This document shows positions 7,623-14,756 of a stretch of DNA of 17,312 bases, in pieces. How positions within the stretch are numbered: the first letter of the stretch is position 1; each line of letters opens with the position of its first letter. A program made the translations under genes and the position numbers. The stretch is from assembly GCA_003512525.1 (NCBI GenBank), contig DOQG01000046.1, positions 1-17,312 on the forward strand. Direction: 5' to 3'. The DNA comes from Oscillospiraceae bacterium. Lineage in GTDB: Bacteria > Bacillota > Clostridia > Oscillospirales > Ruminococcaceae. Below the pieces are notes generated by a model that had not been told where the DNA came from, ran no database searches, and saw only the letters and a program-made list of their open reading frames with translations.

Positions 7623-7649
7623 AAACATTTGCCTACAAGGAGAATCAGC

Positions 7650-8090
7650 TTGGATAACAAAAACAACAGGAAAAAACTGTATGAATATAATAATGTACTG
7701 AAATCAATAGATGATTGCTACCGGAATATAGCAAAGCGCTACGGGTTTTCGGAAGCGGCTTTCTGGACGCTGTACACACTGCGTATGGAGCCCGGCAACA
7801 TAACGCAGAGCGATGTATGCACCGTGCTGTATCAGCCTAAGCAGACGGTAAACTCCGCACTGAAAAAGCTCGAAAGCGAGGGGTATATAACGCTTACTCC
7901 GTCAGGTGCGCACACAAAGAATATCAGCCTTACAAAAAGCGGAACAAAGCTGTGCGAACAGACGGTAGATAAGGTGATAGAGGCAGAATGCGCCGCACTC
8001 GGCAATATGACAGATGAAGAAACCGAGAATATGACTGCGCTTATGAAGCTGTACAGCATACTTCTTAAAAGTCAGACGGCAAAAATATAA
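7650..8090 (+). CDS. MarR-family transcriptional regulator
   Basis: This winged-helix repressor probably controls itself and the adjacent MATE pump in response to a small ligand. The start chosen is TTG at 7650 because AAGGAG (7637-7642) lies 7 nt before it. An upstream TTG at 7629 would place that SD inside the coding region. The protein is then 146 aa, normal for MarR. An N-terminal dimerisation helix is followed by the helix-turn-helix (ITQSDVCTVLYQPKQTVNSA), recognition helix PKQTVNSALKKLE and the wing around GYITLTPSGAHTKNISLT. A C-terminal helix completes the dimer interface. The MATE gene follows 26 bp later. The inducing ligand cannot be read from sequence. Confidence 0.92.
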   Translation: MDNKNNRKKLYEYNNVLKSIDDCYRNIAKRYGFSEAAFWTLYTLRMEPGNITQSDVCTVLYQPKQTVNSALKKLESEGYITLTPSGAHTKNISLTKSGTKLCEQTVDKVIEAECAALGNMTDEETENMTALMKLYSILLKSQTAKI

Positions 8091-8116
8091 AGATACAAAA
8101 GGAGAACAAAGGGAAA

Positions 8117-9493
8117 ATGAGCAAGATAAAACTTTCGGATCACTTTACTGTGGGACGGCTTTTCAGGTTTGTACTGCCGTCGGTGGCTATGATGGTGTTT
8201 ATATCCATATACGGCGTTGTTGACGGCTTTTTCGTATCGAATTTTGCCGGCAAGACCTCTTTCGCATCTATCAATCTTATAATGCCGTTTGTAATGATAC
8301 TCGGCGGCGTGGGCTTTATGGTCGGCACGGGCGGAACGGCGCTTGTTTCGCAGAAGCTCGGTGAGGGTGACGAAAAGACCGCAAAACGCTATTTCACAAT
8401 GATGATAATGCTGACGGTGATACTCGGTGCGGTACTCACAACATTCGGCCTTATCTTTACCGAAAACGTTGCTGTGTTCTTCGGCGCAACGCCCGAAATG
8501 CTGGGCGACTGTGTGCTTTACGGCAGAATAGTAATTTCCTTTACAACGGCTTTTATGCTCCAGAACGTATTCCAGAGCTTTTTTATTGCCGCCGAGAAGC
8601 CTAAACTCGGACTTATCTCAACTATTATGGCAGGCTGTACGAATATCATACTTGACGCTGTATTTGTAGGTCTTATGGACTTTGGCGTTGCAGGTGCGGC
8701 ATTTGCTACGGGCATCAGCGAATGTGTCGGCGGAATATTCCCTCTTATCTACTTTCTCCGTCCGAACTCAAGCATACTGCGTCTTACTAAGACAAGACTT
8801 GAGATAAGACCGCTCCTGCGTGCCTGTGCGAACGGTTCATCGGAACTTATGTCGAGCATTTCCTCATCGGTCGTAAGTATAATCTACAACTTCCAGCTTA
8901 TGAAATATATAGGCGAAAACGGCGTTTCGACCTTTGGCGTAATGATGTATGTGCAGTTTATTTTCATAGCGATATTTGTCGGATATGCTATCGGATGTGC
9001 ACCCGTGATAGGCTTCAACTACGGAGCGCAGAACCGTTATGAGCTGAACAATATGCTCAAAAAGAGCCTTTGCTTTGCGGCAATAGCGGGAGTTACGCTT
9101 GTCGCACTGTCGGCGGTGCTTGCAAGCCCTCTCGCAAAGTTATTTGTCGGCTATGACGCAGAGCTTTACGAGCAGACACGCCACGCTTTCAGGATATTCT
9201 CGCTGTGCTTTTTACTTGCAGGCTTCAATATATTTACCTCATCGTTCTTCACCGCACTCGGAAACGGCGCTATCTCTGCGGCTGTGTCGTTTATGAGAAC
9301 GCTTATATTCCAGGTTTCAAGCATCCTTATACTGCCCCTTATTTTCGGTGTTGACGGTATATGGATGGCGAATGTTGTGGCGGAATTTTTCGCTTTCCTG
9401 CTGTCGCTGATGTTCCTTATCATAAAGAGGAAGAAGTACGGATATTGGCAGAAAGGCGCTGAGGCGGCTGCAGCGAAAAGCACAACAGAGTAA
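8117..9493 (+). CDS. MATE-family efflux transporter (MarR-linked)
   Basis: This is a cation-coupled multidrug or toxin extrusion pump in the cytoplasmic membrane. The 458-aa length and roughly twelve hydrophobic segments fit the family. The first helix FVLPSVAMMVFISIYGVVDG and the repeat-like second-half start (RACANGSSELMSSISSSVVS, about 234-253) show the two MATE halves. A basic tail IIKRKKYG ends the last helix. GGAG at 8101-8104 with a further AAAGGG precedes the ATG. It shares the repressed promoter at 7570 with marR, so its expression is probably induced by MarR ligands, most likely a substrate of the pump. No clear terminator follows. The next gene has its own promoter. Confidence 0.93.
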   Translation: MSKIKLSDHFTVGRLFRFVLPSVAMMVFISIYGVVDGFFVSNFAGKTSFASINLIMPFVMILGGVGFMVGTGGTALVSQKLGEGDEKTAKRYFTMMIMLTVILGAVLTTFGLIFTENVAVFFGATPEMLGDCVLYGRIVISFTTAFMLQNVFQSFFIAAEKPKLGLISTIMAGCTNIILDAVFVGLMDFGVAGAAFATGISECVGGIFPLIYFLRPNSSILRLTKTRLEIRPLLRACANGSSELMSSISSSVVSIIYNFQLMKYIGENGVSTFGVMMYVQFIFIAIFVGYAIGCAPVIGFNYGAQNRYELNNMLKKSLCFAAIAGVTLVALSAVLASPLAKLFVGYDAELYEQTRHAFRIFSLCFLLAGFNIFTSSFFTALGNGAISAAVSFMRTLIFQVSSILILPLIFGVDGIWMANVVAEFFAFLLSLMFLIIKRKKYGYWQKGAEAAAAKSTTE

Positions 9494-9517
9494 GGCGGAA
9501 TTTCGTCAAAATCACCT

Positions 9518-9546
9518 TTGAAAAATCTGCGGATTTCTGATAAAAT
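9518..9546 (+). promoter_or_regulatory. Extended -10 promoter of the small gene
   Basis: TTGAAA (9518-9523), 17-bp spacer and TAAAAT (9541-9546), with TGA immediately before the -10 box. Predicted start is near 9553, 25 bp or more beyond the MATE stop codon. This gives the 84-aa gene an independent transcript with a leader of about 88 nt. Confidence 0.7.
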
Positions 9547-9572
9547 AAATATGTACGAAAGTGCCGTGAGGG

Positions 9573-9647
9573 TGCATAGCTATCGGCAATATGCTCATCA
9601 TCTCTCCGATAATGACCGCTGTGGCAATAAAGGAGGTGCGATGATGA
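9573..9647 (+). ncRNA. Candidate structured 5' leader with anti-start element
   Basis: An outer stem pairs 9573-9580 with 9618-9626 (8 bp, one bulged G, one wobble). It encloses an inner stem TATCGG (9581-9586) / CCGATA (9606-9611) with a 19-nt loop. That loop contains TCATCATC (9595-9602), exactly complementary to 9640-9647, which covers the tandem ATGATG start. CTCC at 9604-9607 is complementary to GGAG of the Shine-Dalgarno (9632-9635). The leader could therefore either leave the start free or mask it through a pseudoknot or refolding. No known riboswitch class was recognised. This is inference from pairing only. Confidence 0.5.
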
Positions 9648-9895
9648 AACGTGTTAAGTCGGCTTGTATATTTCAGACGCTTATATTCTCTCAGAAGGAA
9701 GATTGCGGACTTTCAAAGGAACTGCAGACAAAATATAATCACGAAGAAGTTGAAAAGTACAAAAAGGCTCTCGAAAAAGCTAATACCCGTTATGTGATCA
9801 CTGATGCGACGGAACAAAGCGACGGTTCTGTTCTGGTCAAGGTGCGGAAGCATTATAACGACAAAACTGATACGGGCGACTATTTTGAGATCTGA
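9641..9895 (+). CDS. Small conserved-looking protein of unknown function
   Basis: The 84-aa product starts at the tandem ATG 9641/9644, chosen because AAAGGAGG (9629-9636) precedes it by 4 nt. The frame is open further upstream (ATG 9551, TTG 9518), but those codons lie in the promoter or at the transcript start without an SD. The protein is charged and soluble. A short segment MMKRVKSACIFQTLIFSQKED is followed by a Lys/Glu-rich helix (EEVEKYKKALEKANTRY), then a predicted beta-hairpin (YVITDATEQSDGSVLVKVRKHYN) and the end TGDYFEI. From memory it resembles small hypothetical proteins common in gut Clostridia, but I cannot name a family. It has its own promoter and leader, so it is probably not part of the pump operon. 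Confidence 0.75.
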   Translation: MMKRVKSACIFQTLIFSQKEDCGLSKELQTKYNHEEVEKYKKALEKANTRYVITDATEQSDGSVLVKVRKHYNDKTDTGDYFEI

Positions 9896-9948
9896 AACAA
9901 GAACAATTGGCAGAATAACCGCAAAATAACCCGTATTATACAGTAAGC

Positions 9949-9976
9949 GGCGGCTCGGTAATGTTACCGGGCCGCC
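9949..9976. terminator. Strong hairpin at convergent gene ends
   Basis: GGCGGCTCGGTAA (9949-9961) pairs with 9964-9976 over 13 positions with one T-G wobble and a 2-nt formal loop. CTTTTATAAATT follows on the plus side at 9981 onward. It lies between the stop of the 84-aa gene and the stop of the minus-strand nuclease gene, so it probably serves both transcripts. Confidence 0.7.
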
Positions 9977-9983
9977 GATACTT

Positions 9984-11081
9984 TTATAAATTATTATCAT
10001 CATTTTTATTTTGCTGGAGATAGAACATGGCTTTTTGCATTTCGATTTCAGCTTTTAATTCTTCTTCGGTCGGAAGATATAATTTATATTTTGAAGCAAA
10101 CAGCTGTTCATTACCGTGCATTACAGAATAACGTGCTATATCTTCATCGGTATCGGCACACAATATGATACCAATTGTCGGATTATCTCCCTCGCTGCGC
10201 TTCATTTCATCGTACATACGTATATACATATCCATTTGTCCGACATCACCATGTGTAATTTTCTCGGTTTTCAAATCAATCAGCACAAAACATTTAAGTA
10301 TATAATTGTAAAAAACAAGGTCTATGAAATAATCTTGTTTTTCTGTATGAATATGCTGTTGTCTGGCAACAAACGCATATCCCTTTCCTAATTCCATTAT
10401 AAATTTCTGCAAGTTTGACAGTATATTTTTCTCTAAATCACTTTCGGTAAAATCTGTATTTGATTCAAGCCCAAGAAATTCGGTAATAATCGGATTTTTG
10501 ATAAATTCAAGTTTATCAATTTTATAAGTTTGTGTTTTATCGAGCATTTCTTTTTGCACAGGCTCTATATTTTGTGCCTTTAATATTCTATAGTAATATT
10601 GAGAAGATATATTTCGTTGAAGGGTGCGTACGCTCCAAGTTTGTTGCATAGCTTCATTCTGATACCATGAACGTGCAACATCATCTTTCACCTGCAGAAG
10701 AATTGCGTAATGTGACCATGAAAGCAAAATATCAGATTTTCCTGACGGTGTCTGGAAAATCTGCGGATAAGTTTTATAGAACGAATAGAAAGTGTACAAA
10801 TTAGATTTTGTATATCCTTTTCCGTATTTTGATGTTAACTCTTTAGACAGCTTTGAGATAACATTAGCTCCGTATTCGGCACGACCGGCACCTTTAAGGC
10901 TTTCTTCGGCGATTCTGTGTCCGATAAGCCAGTTCCTTTTAATTAAAGCGATATTAACCGAATTGTAAGCGCTTTTTTGCGCCGCTTCAATAATGCCGCA
11001 CATATCGCTGAATATATTATCAGTTTGCTTATAATTATCCATAATATCATTTTTAACAGAATCGGTAATAATATTCTTCAA
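9984..11081 (-). CDS. DUF1016/YhcG-type PD-(D/E)XK nuclease-like protein
   Basis: The 365-aa protein has the YhcG layout. An N-terminal DUF1016 helical domain carries IIEAAQKSAYNSVNIALIKRNW, then IGHRIAEE, and VISKLSKELTSKYGKGYTKSNL at about 74-95. A C-terminal PD-(D/E)XK-like domain has D244 (YFIDLVFYN), D259-L-K261 (FVLIDLKTEKI) and the following GQMDMYIRMY helix. The key acidic and Lys residues are intact. Translation probably starts at TTG 11081 after a GGGGG run; the ATG at residue 14 lacks an SD. The gene is visibly more A+T-rich than its neighbours, suggesting later acquisition. Relatives occur near restriction-modification or mobile genes, but none is seen here. Enzyme activity is inferred. 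Confidence 0.88.
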   Translation of the reverse strand: MKNIITDSVKNDIMDNYKQTDNIFSDMCGIIEAAQKSAYNSVNIALIKRNWLIGHRIAEESLKGAGRAEYGANVISKLSKELTSKYGKGYTKSNLYTFYSFYKTYPQIFQTPSGKSDILLSWSHYAILLQVKDDVARSWYQNEAMQQTWSVRTLQRNISSQYYYRILKAQNIEPVQKEMLDKTQTYKIDKLEFIKNPIITEFLGLESNTDFTESDLEKNILSNLQKFIMELGKGYAFVARQQHIHTEKQDYFIDLVFYNYILKCFVLIDLKTEKITHGDVGQMDMYIRMYDEMKRSEGDNPTIGIILCADTDEDIARYSVMHGNEQLFASKYKLYLPTEEELKAEIEMQKAMFYLQQNKNDDNNL

Positions 11082-11113
11082 ATTATAATTGCCCCCTATT
11101 ACAAAGAATTATT

Positions 11114-12454
11114 TTACTTCCTCCCATTCAGCCCGAACTTTCTTGTATACGCATCGAAGTCGACATAGCAGTGATCCATATCAACATCGCCGTCAATGCC
11201 GCTGATACTGCCCTTCCACGAATACTGCCACAGGAAATAGGTGCCGCTGTATGCGGGCTTGTCGGTGTCAACGTGAGCTACCCATACGGGATATTTTGAA
11301 AGTGCCGACATATCAAGACAGCTGTTTAAGAACGATGCATAGGAGTATACCACCGGTATATACCCCGCATTTGCTATTTCCTCGCAGAATGCCTCTGTCA
11401 TTGAGGTCAGCGTCTGTTTTGAGTAGCCGTTTTTTATGTACCACTGGTCTTCTATGTCAAATACAACGGGATAGCTTACATCATAGCCGCGTATAAGGCT
11501 GAGTACAAACTTTGCTTCGTCCCTTGCCTCCTGCACCGTTTCGGCATAGCAGTAATGATATACTCCGACAGGTATATTATTCTGCATAGCACCTTTCATA
11601 TTACGATGGAAATATGTATCGCTCGTCATAGGATATTCATCGCTTATCCTGCCGCGGCTTGAACGGATCATAGCAAAGTCTATTCCCGACTTCTTCACCT
11701 TTGCCCAGTCTACCGTGTCGCCCTGCGCCCACGAAACGTCAATTCCTGTCAGTGCGTCTGTCGTGTAAAGCGAGATCGTTTCTACCGACATTGCCGATGC
11801 GTCTGTCGCTCTGCGGTTATCCGTACAGCTTCCGCTTTTGCTGTTGGTGAACATACCGCCGAGCTTATATGAGCAATCCGCTCCGAGCGTCAGGCTTCCC
11901 TTGTTTACCGTTTCACAGCCGCTCATTATTTCAAATTTACCGTCTATGTATGAAGTGCCGCCGAATGTCGTCTTGCCCGACAGGCTGAGCTCGCCGTATG
12001 ATGTTAATGACGAATTGACGCTGACACTTCCGGTGAAAGCGGTCTGTGCTGTTTCGGAAAGGAGAACCGTTCCCGATGTTGTCACCGTCGATTTTCCTCC
12101 CGAAGAGAATGTGCCGTCAACACTCAGCTGTGAGCCGCTTTCGGTTTTCAGCGCGCCCATTGTTATAAGTGAAGCGCCATTGTCTATAACGAGGTTTCCC
12201 GATACGTCAAGGGTCTTACCGTATGGCACGGTGACAGATGAGCCCGCAAGCACCACCATAACGGTATCTTTAGGTATTTTTATGTTGCCGCTGAGGGTTA
12301 TGTTATTTTTTATGTAATACGTTCTCCCTGCTACGGGTGCACTTGTGCCGTCCCATGAATAAGGGTCTGCCGCCGCTGCTACAGGCAGCGATACGGAACA
12401 GAATATAAATATTGCCGATAAAACCGAGGCGATAATTCGCTTTTTGATCTTCAT
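11114..12454 (-). CDS. Secreted GH25 lysozyme-like muramidase with beta-repeat N-terminal region
   Basis: This is an extracellular peptidoglycan hydrolase that would cleave MurNAc-GlcNAc bonds. The 446-aa protein starts with a signal peptide (basic KIKKR, hydrophobic core, cleavage near VAAAA-D30). Residues about 45-215 are a Ser/Thr/Gly-rich series of short strands (GNLVIDNGASL, GSQLSVDGTFSS, GELSLSGKTTFGG), probably a beta-helix-like spacer. The GH25 domain spans about 236-446. It opens with GIDVSWAQGDTVDW (D239) and has the catalytic DIE motif at D333 and E335 in VVFDIEDQ, IPVVYSY, and the closing FLWQYS. AAAGGA lies about 7 nt upstream of the ATG. A good promoter is at 12520-12548. It could serve cell-wall remodelling or competition. 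Confidence 0.93.
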   Translation of the reverse strand: MKIKKRIIASVLSAIFIFCSVSLPVAAAADPYSWDGTSAPVAGRTYYIKNNITLSGNIKIPKDTVMVVLAGSSVTVPYGKTLDVSGNLVIDNGASLITMGALKTESGSQLSVDGTFSSGGKSTVTTSGTVLLSETAQTAFTGSVSVNSSLTSYGELSLSGKTTFGGTSYIDGKFEIMSGCETVNKGSLTLGADCSYKLGGMFTNSKSGSCTDNRRATDASAMSVETISLYTTDALTGIDVSWAQGDTVDWAKVKKSGIDFAMIRSSRGRISDEYPMTSDTYFHRNMKGAMQNNIPVGVYHYCYAETVQEARDEAKFVLSLIRGYDVSYPVVFDIEDQWYIKNGYSKQTLTSMTEAFCEEIANAGYIPVVYSYASFLNSCLDMSALSKYPVWVAHVDTDKPAYSGTYFLWQYSWKGSISGIDGDVDMDHCYVDFDAYTRKFGLNGRK

Positions 12455-12472
12455 TTGCTTTTCCTTTCAGTT

Positions 12473-12505
12473 GTCCGGGTGCCGTATGTTATGATAGAGC
12501 CGGAC
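12473..12505 (-). repeat. Leader stem-loop before the GH25 gene
   Basis: GTCCGG (12473-12478) and CCGGAC (12500-12505) are perfect inverse repeats 21 nt apart. They fall in the roughly 60-nt leader predicted for the GH25 mRNA, just upstream of its SD. Function is unknown; it may affect mRNA stability. Confidence 0.4.
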
Positions 12506-12519
12506 ACCTATCCAAGATA

Positions 12520-12548
12520 ATTATGTCATATCCGCCGCCGTTTGTCAA
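12520..12548 (-). promoter_or_regulatory. Promoter of the GH25 gene
   Basis: On the minus strand TTGACA (12543-12548), a 17-bp spacer and CATAAT (12520-12525) match the consensus at 11 of 12 positions. Predicted transcription start is near 12513. It diverges from the MATE promoter at 12655. Confidence 0.8.
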
Positions 12549-12654
12549 TATTCATCTTGTTGTGCCGCAAAACGACATTTAAATTTCGTCAATACGACAA
12601 GCGGTGGGGCTTTGCGTTTGTGCATAGTTACAAATAAATCTGCGCGATCTGTTA

Positions 12655-12683
12655 TTGACAGCACTATAAAAAAGGGTTATAAT
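12655..12683 (+). promoter_or_regulatory. Consensus promoter of the MATE-deacetylase operon
   Basis: TTGACA (12655-12660), 17-bp spacer, TATAAT (12678-12683): a full match to the housekeeping consensus. The predicted start near 12690 lies at or after the first possible ATG (12688), which argues that translation begins further down. Confidence 0.88.
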
Positions 12684-12732
12684 CTCTATGTCTACGGGTT
12701 ATGCCAGAATAAAAAGAAACGGTACAATATAT

Positions 12733-14115
12733 ATGAATAAATATGTAAGAAATATGACACAGGGCAGTGAGCTCAGGCACATACTTCTGTTCACTCTGCC
12801 GCTGCTTGCGGGAAATCTGTTCCAGCAGTTTTATAATATAGTGGACTCGGTGATAGTCGGACGTTATCTCGGTCACGAGGCTCTGGCGGCAGTCGGTGCT
12901 ACAGGTTCGATAACGTTCCTGTTCTATACGCTGTGCAACGGTCTTTCTGCGGGCGCGGGTATACTGATAGCGCAGAGCTTCGGTGCGGGAAAGCATGACG
13001 ATGTGCGGCGATTTATCACGAACTCGGCTTATGCACTCGGCTTTGTCGGACTGGGACTTACGCTGATCTCAGTCACGGCGGCGCATCTGCTTTTACAGCT
13101 TCTTGATACGCCGCAGAATATCCTTGAAAGCGCTGCAGACTATATGCGCACCGCCTGTGCGGGAACTATCGCCGTTGCGGGCTACAACTGGATAAATTCG
13201 GTACTGCGTGCGCTCGGCGACTCGAAAACTCCGCTGTACTTCCTTATAGTTGCAAGTGTGCTCAATGTCGGACTTGACCTGCTTTTCGTAATGGTATTCG
13301 GTATGGGCGTTGTAGGAGCGGCGCTTGCTACAGTTATAGCCCAGGGTGTTTCGGCAGTCGGAAGCATACTGTTTGCGGTAAAGAAGAATGAATATTTCCG
13401 TATGGAAAAAGAGCATTTAAAACTGCGCAAGGAGCATTTTATGCGCTGTATGAAAACAGGTACGCCTATAGCGCTTCAAAATGCGCTTGTTTCTGTATCG
13501 ATGATCTCTCTGCAGAAAACCGCAAACTCATTCGGAGATATAGTAGTTGCGGCATACACGGCAACAATGCGTGTCGAACAGCTGATACAGCAGCCGTTCA
13601 ACTCACTCGGCACGGCACTGTCTACCTTTGCGGGTCAGAATGTCGGTGCGGCAAAGCCCGAACGTGTAGTCAGAGGATATCACCGTTCAATGCTTATATC
13701 CACCGCATTCGGGCTTGTCATGCTCGGTGTGTTTGCTCTGACTGGCAGATATATTGTCGGCTTTTTCGTCGGCGAGGAGCAGGTCATCGATATTGGCGCA
13801 AAGGCACTTTTATTGTCTGCGTTCTTCTATGTCCCGCTCGGTTTTATCCATACAACAAGAGGGCTTTTAAACGGTGCGGGCGATGTAGGCTTTGCTTTTC
13901 TCAACGGACTTGCCGAGGTAATAGGCAGAATAGGCTTTGCGGCAATACTTGTCCATATACCCGGTGTCGGAATGTGGGCGGTGTGGACTACCACCTGTCT
14001 TACATGGGTACTGACCGCTGTGATGTGCCTTATCAGATACAAGGGCGGCAAATGGCGCAGAAAATGTCTTGTAGATCTTGAAGAAAACGATCCAAAGGAG
14101 GCGGATATATGTTGA
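12733..14115 (+). CDS. MATE-family efflux transporter (second)
   Basis: This is a cation-coupled exporter of the MATE family in the cytoplasmic membrane, 460 aa from the start chosen. ATG 12733 is preferred over ATG 12688 because the consensus promoter would start the transcript at about 12690. No clear SD precedes 12733, and ATG 12754 (MTQGSELRHILLF) is also possible. The N-terminal signature LPLLAGNLFQQFYNIVDSVIVGRYLG is typical, as is LNVGLDLLFVMVFGMGVVGAA in the middle. About twelve helices are present, ending in a charged tail. It belongs to a different subgroup from the MarR-linked MATE at 8117. Its last 7 bp overlap the next gene, so the two are translationally coupled. Confidence 0.9.
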   Translation: MNKYVRNMTQGSELRHILLFTLPLLAGNLFQQFYNIVDSVIVGRYLGHEALAAVGATGSITFLFYTLCNGLSAGAGILIAQSFGAGKHDDVRRFITNSAYALGFVGLGLTLISVTAAHLLLQLLDTPQNILESAADYMRTACAGTIAVAGYNWINSVLRALGDSKTPLYFLIVASVLNVGLDLLFVMVFGMGVVGAALATVIAQGVSAVGSILFAVKKNEYFRMEKEHLKLRKEHFMRCMKTGTPIALQNALVSVSMISLQKTANSFGDIVVAAYTATMRVEQLIQQPFNSLGTALSTFAGQNVGAAKPERVVRGYHRSMLISTAFGLVMLGVFALTGRYIVGFFVGEEQVIDIGAKALLLSAFFYVPLGFIHTTRGLLNGAGDVGFAFLNGLAEVIGRIGFAAILVHIPGVGMWAVWTTTCLTWVLTAVMCLIRYKGGKWRRKCLVDLEENDPKEADIC

Positions 14116-14741
14116 GCAATAAAACATACTCTGAAAAGAACGATACCGTTCTTCTCGCACACGCCGCGTTGCTTTTAGTGATGTCGCTTCTTGTGGCGGT
14201 ACAGGGCGTATTTGAAATAATCGACTATATGCCGCACATAATCTCGGCAGGCTGTGTAAACTGCGCCGCATATGCGGCATCGATCCCCACAACGCTTATA
14301 ATGTATATATGGTTTTCGCTATCGGCGGCAGTTTACTATTACAGAGATTCAAAAAAAATGTTCAGGCTTATCCCTATCACCTGCATTATCGGAGTAGCAC
14401 CGAGTCTTGTTTATGATCTCTCATTCATAGCCGAAAACGGATTTGTTTCCGGCGGCGAGTATAACGTAACTCTGTATCTTATCATGGATATAGCACTGCT
14501 TTTGGATTCGGTGGTCATGATACAGCTGGTGCGCGGTACGATGACAAGAAATACAGCAATGATCTGCCCGACAGTTTATCTTATAACAAGTCTTATTTAT
14601 TTTTCGAGCGTTTTCGTATTCTACGGATCGGTCGAGGGTACTAATTTTATGGGATATTATTTCTGCAACAGTGTGACAAATATTATTTTTTCGCTATCGC
14701 TGTACAGCTTTGTGAATGTGATATATCCAAAAAAACAATAA
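14109..14741 (+). CDS. Six-TM membrane protein of unknown function
   Basis: I do not recognise a family. The 210-aa protein is strongly hydrophobic with six likely transmembrane helices: AALLLVMSLLVAVQGVFEII, a helix from about residue 55 ending in SLSAAVYYY, ITCIIGVAPSLVYDLSF, YLIMDIALLLDSVVMIQLV, ICPTVYLITSLIYFSSVFVF and a last one ending NVIYPKKQ. AAAGGAGG (14094-14101) lies inside the end of the MATE gene, 7 nt before the ATG, and the reading frames overlap by 7 bp. The deacetylase begins 15 bp after its stop. The tight packing suggests a shared role with the pump and the deacetylase, perhaps at the envelope, but this is inference. Confidence 0.8.
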   Translation: MLSNKTYSEKNDTVLLAHAALLLVMSLLVAVQGVFEIIDYMPHIISAGCVNCAAYAASIPTTLIMYIWFSLSAAVYYYRDSKKMFRLIPITCIIGVAPSLVYDLSFIAENGFVSGGEYNVTLYLIMDIALLLDSVVMIQLVRGTMTRNTAMICPTVYLITSLIYFSSVFVFYGSVEGTNFMGYYFCNSVTNIIFSLSLYSFVNVIYPKKQ

Positions 14742-14756
14742 AACGGAGTGAAACAG

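Noticed and set aside
5179..7628. Purine (guanine) riboswitch before xpt or the transporter genes
   Set aside because: I looked on the minus strand upstream of the dehydrogenase, xpt and the lipoprotein for the conserved purine aptamer core. No matching pair of motifs was found. The short gaps (16 and 72 bp) also leave little room.
7629..7649. TTG 7629 as the marR start
   Set aside because: The AAGGAG ribosome site at 7637-7642 would fall inside the coding region. TTG 7650 is correctly spaced from it.
11838..12317. 159-codon plus-strand frame opposite the GH25 gene
   Set aside because: It runs antisense to the repeat region of the GH25 protein, has no SD or family features, and reflects codon bias of the real gene.
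14748..14756. GTG 14748 as the deacetylase start
   Set aside because: It overlaps the GGAG that serves as SD for the ATG at 14757, and the NodB domain starts naturally from that ATG.
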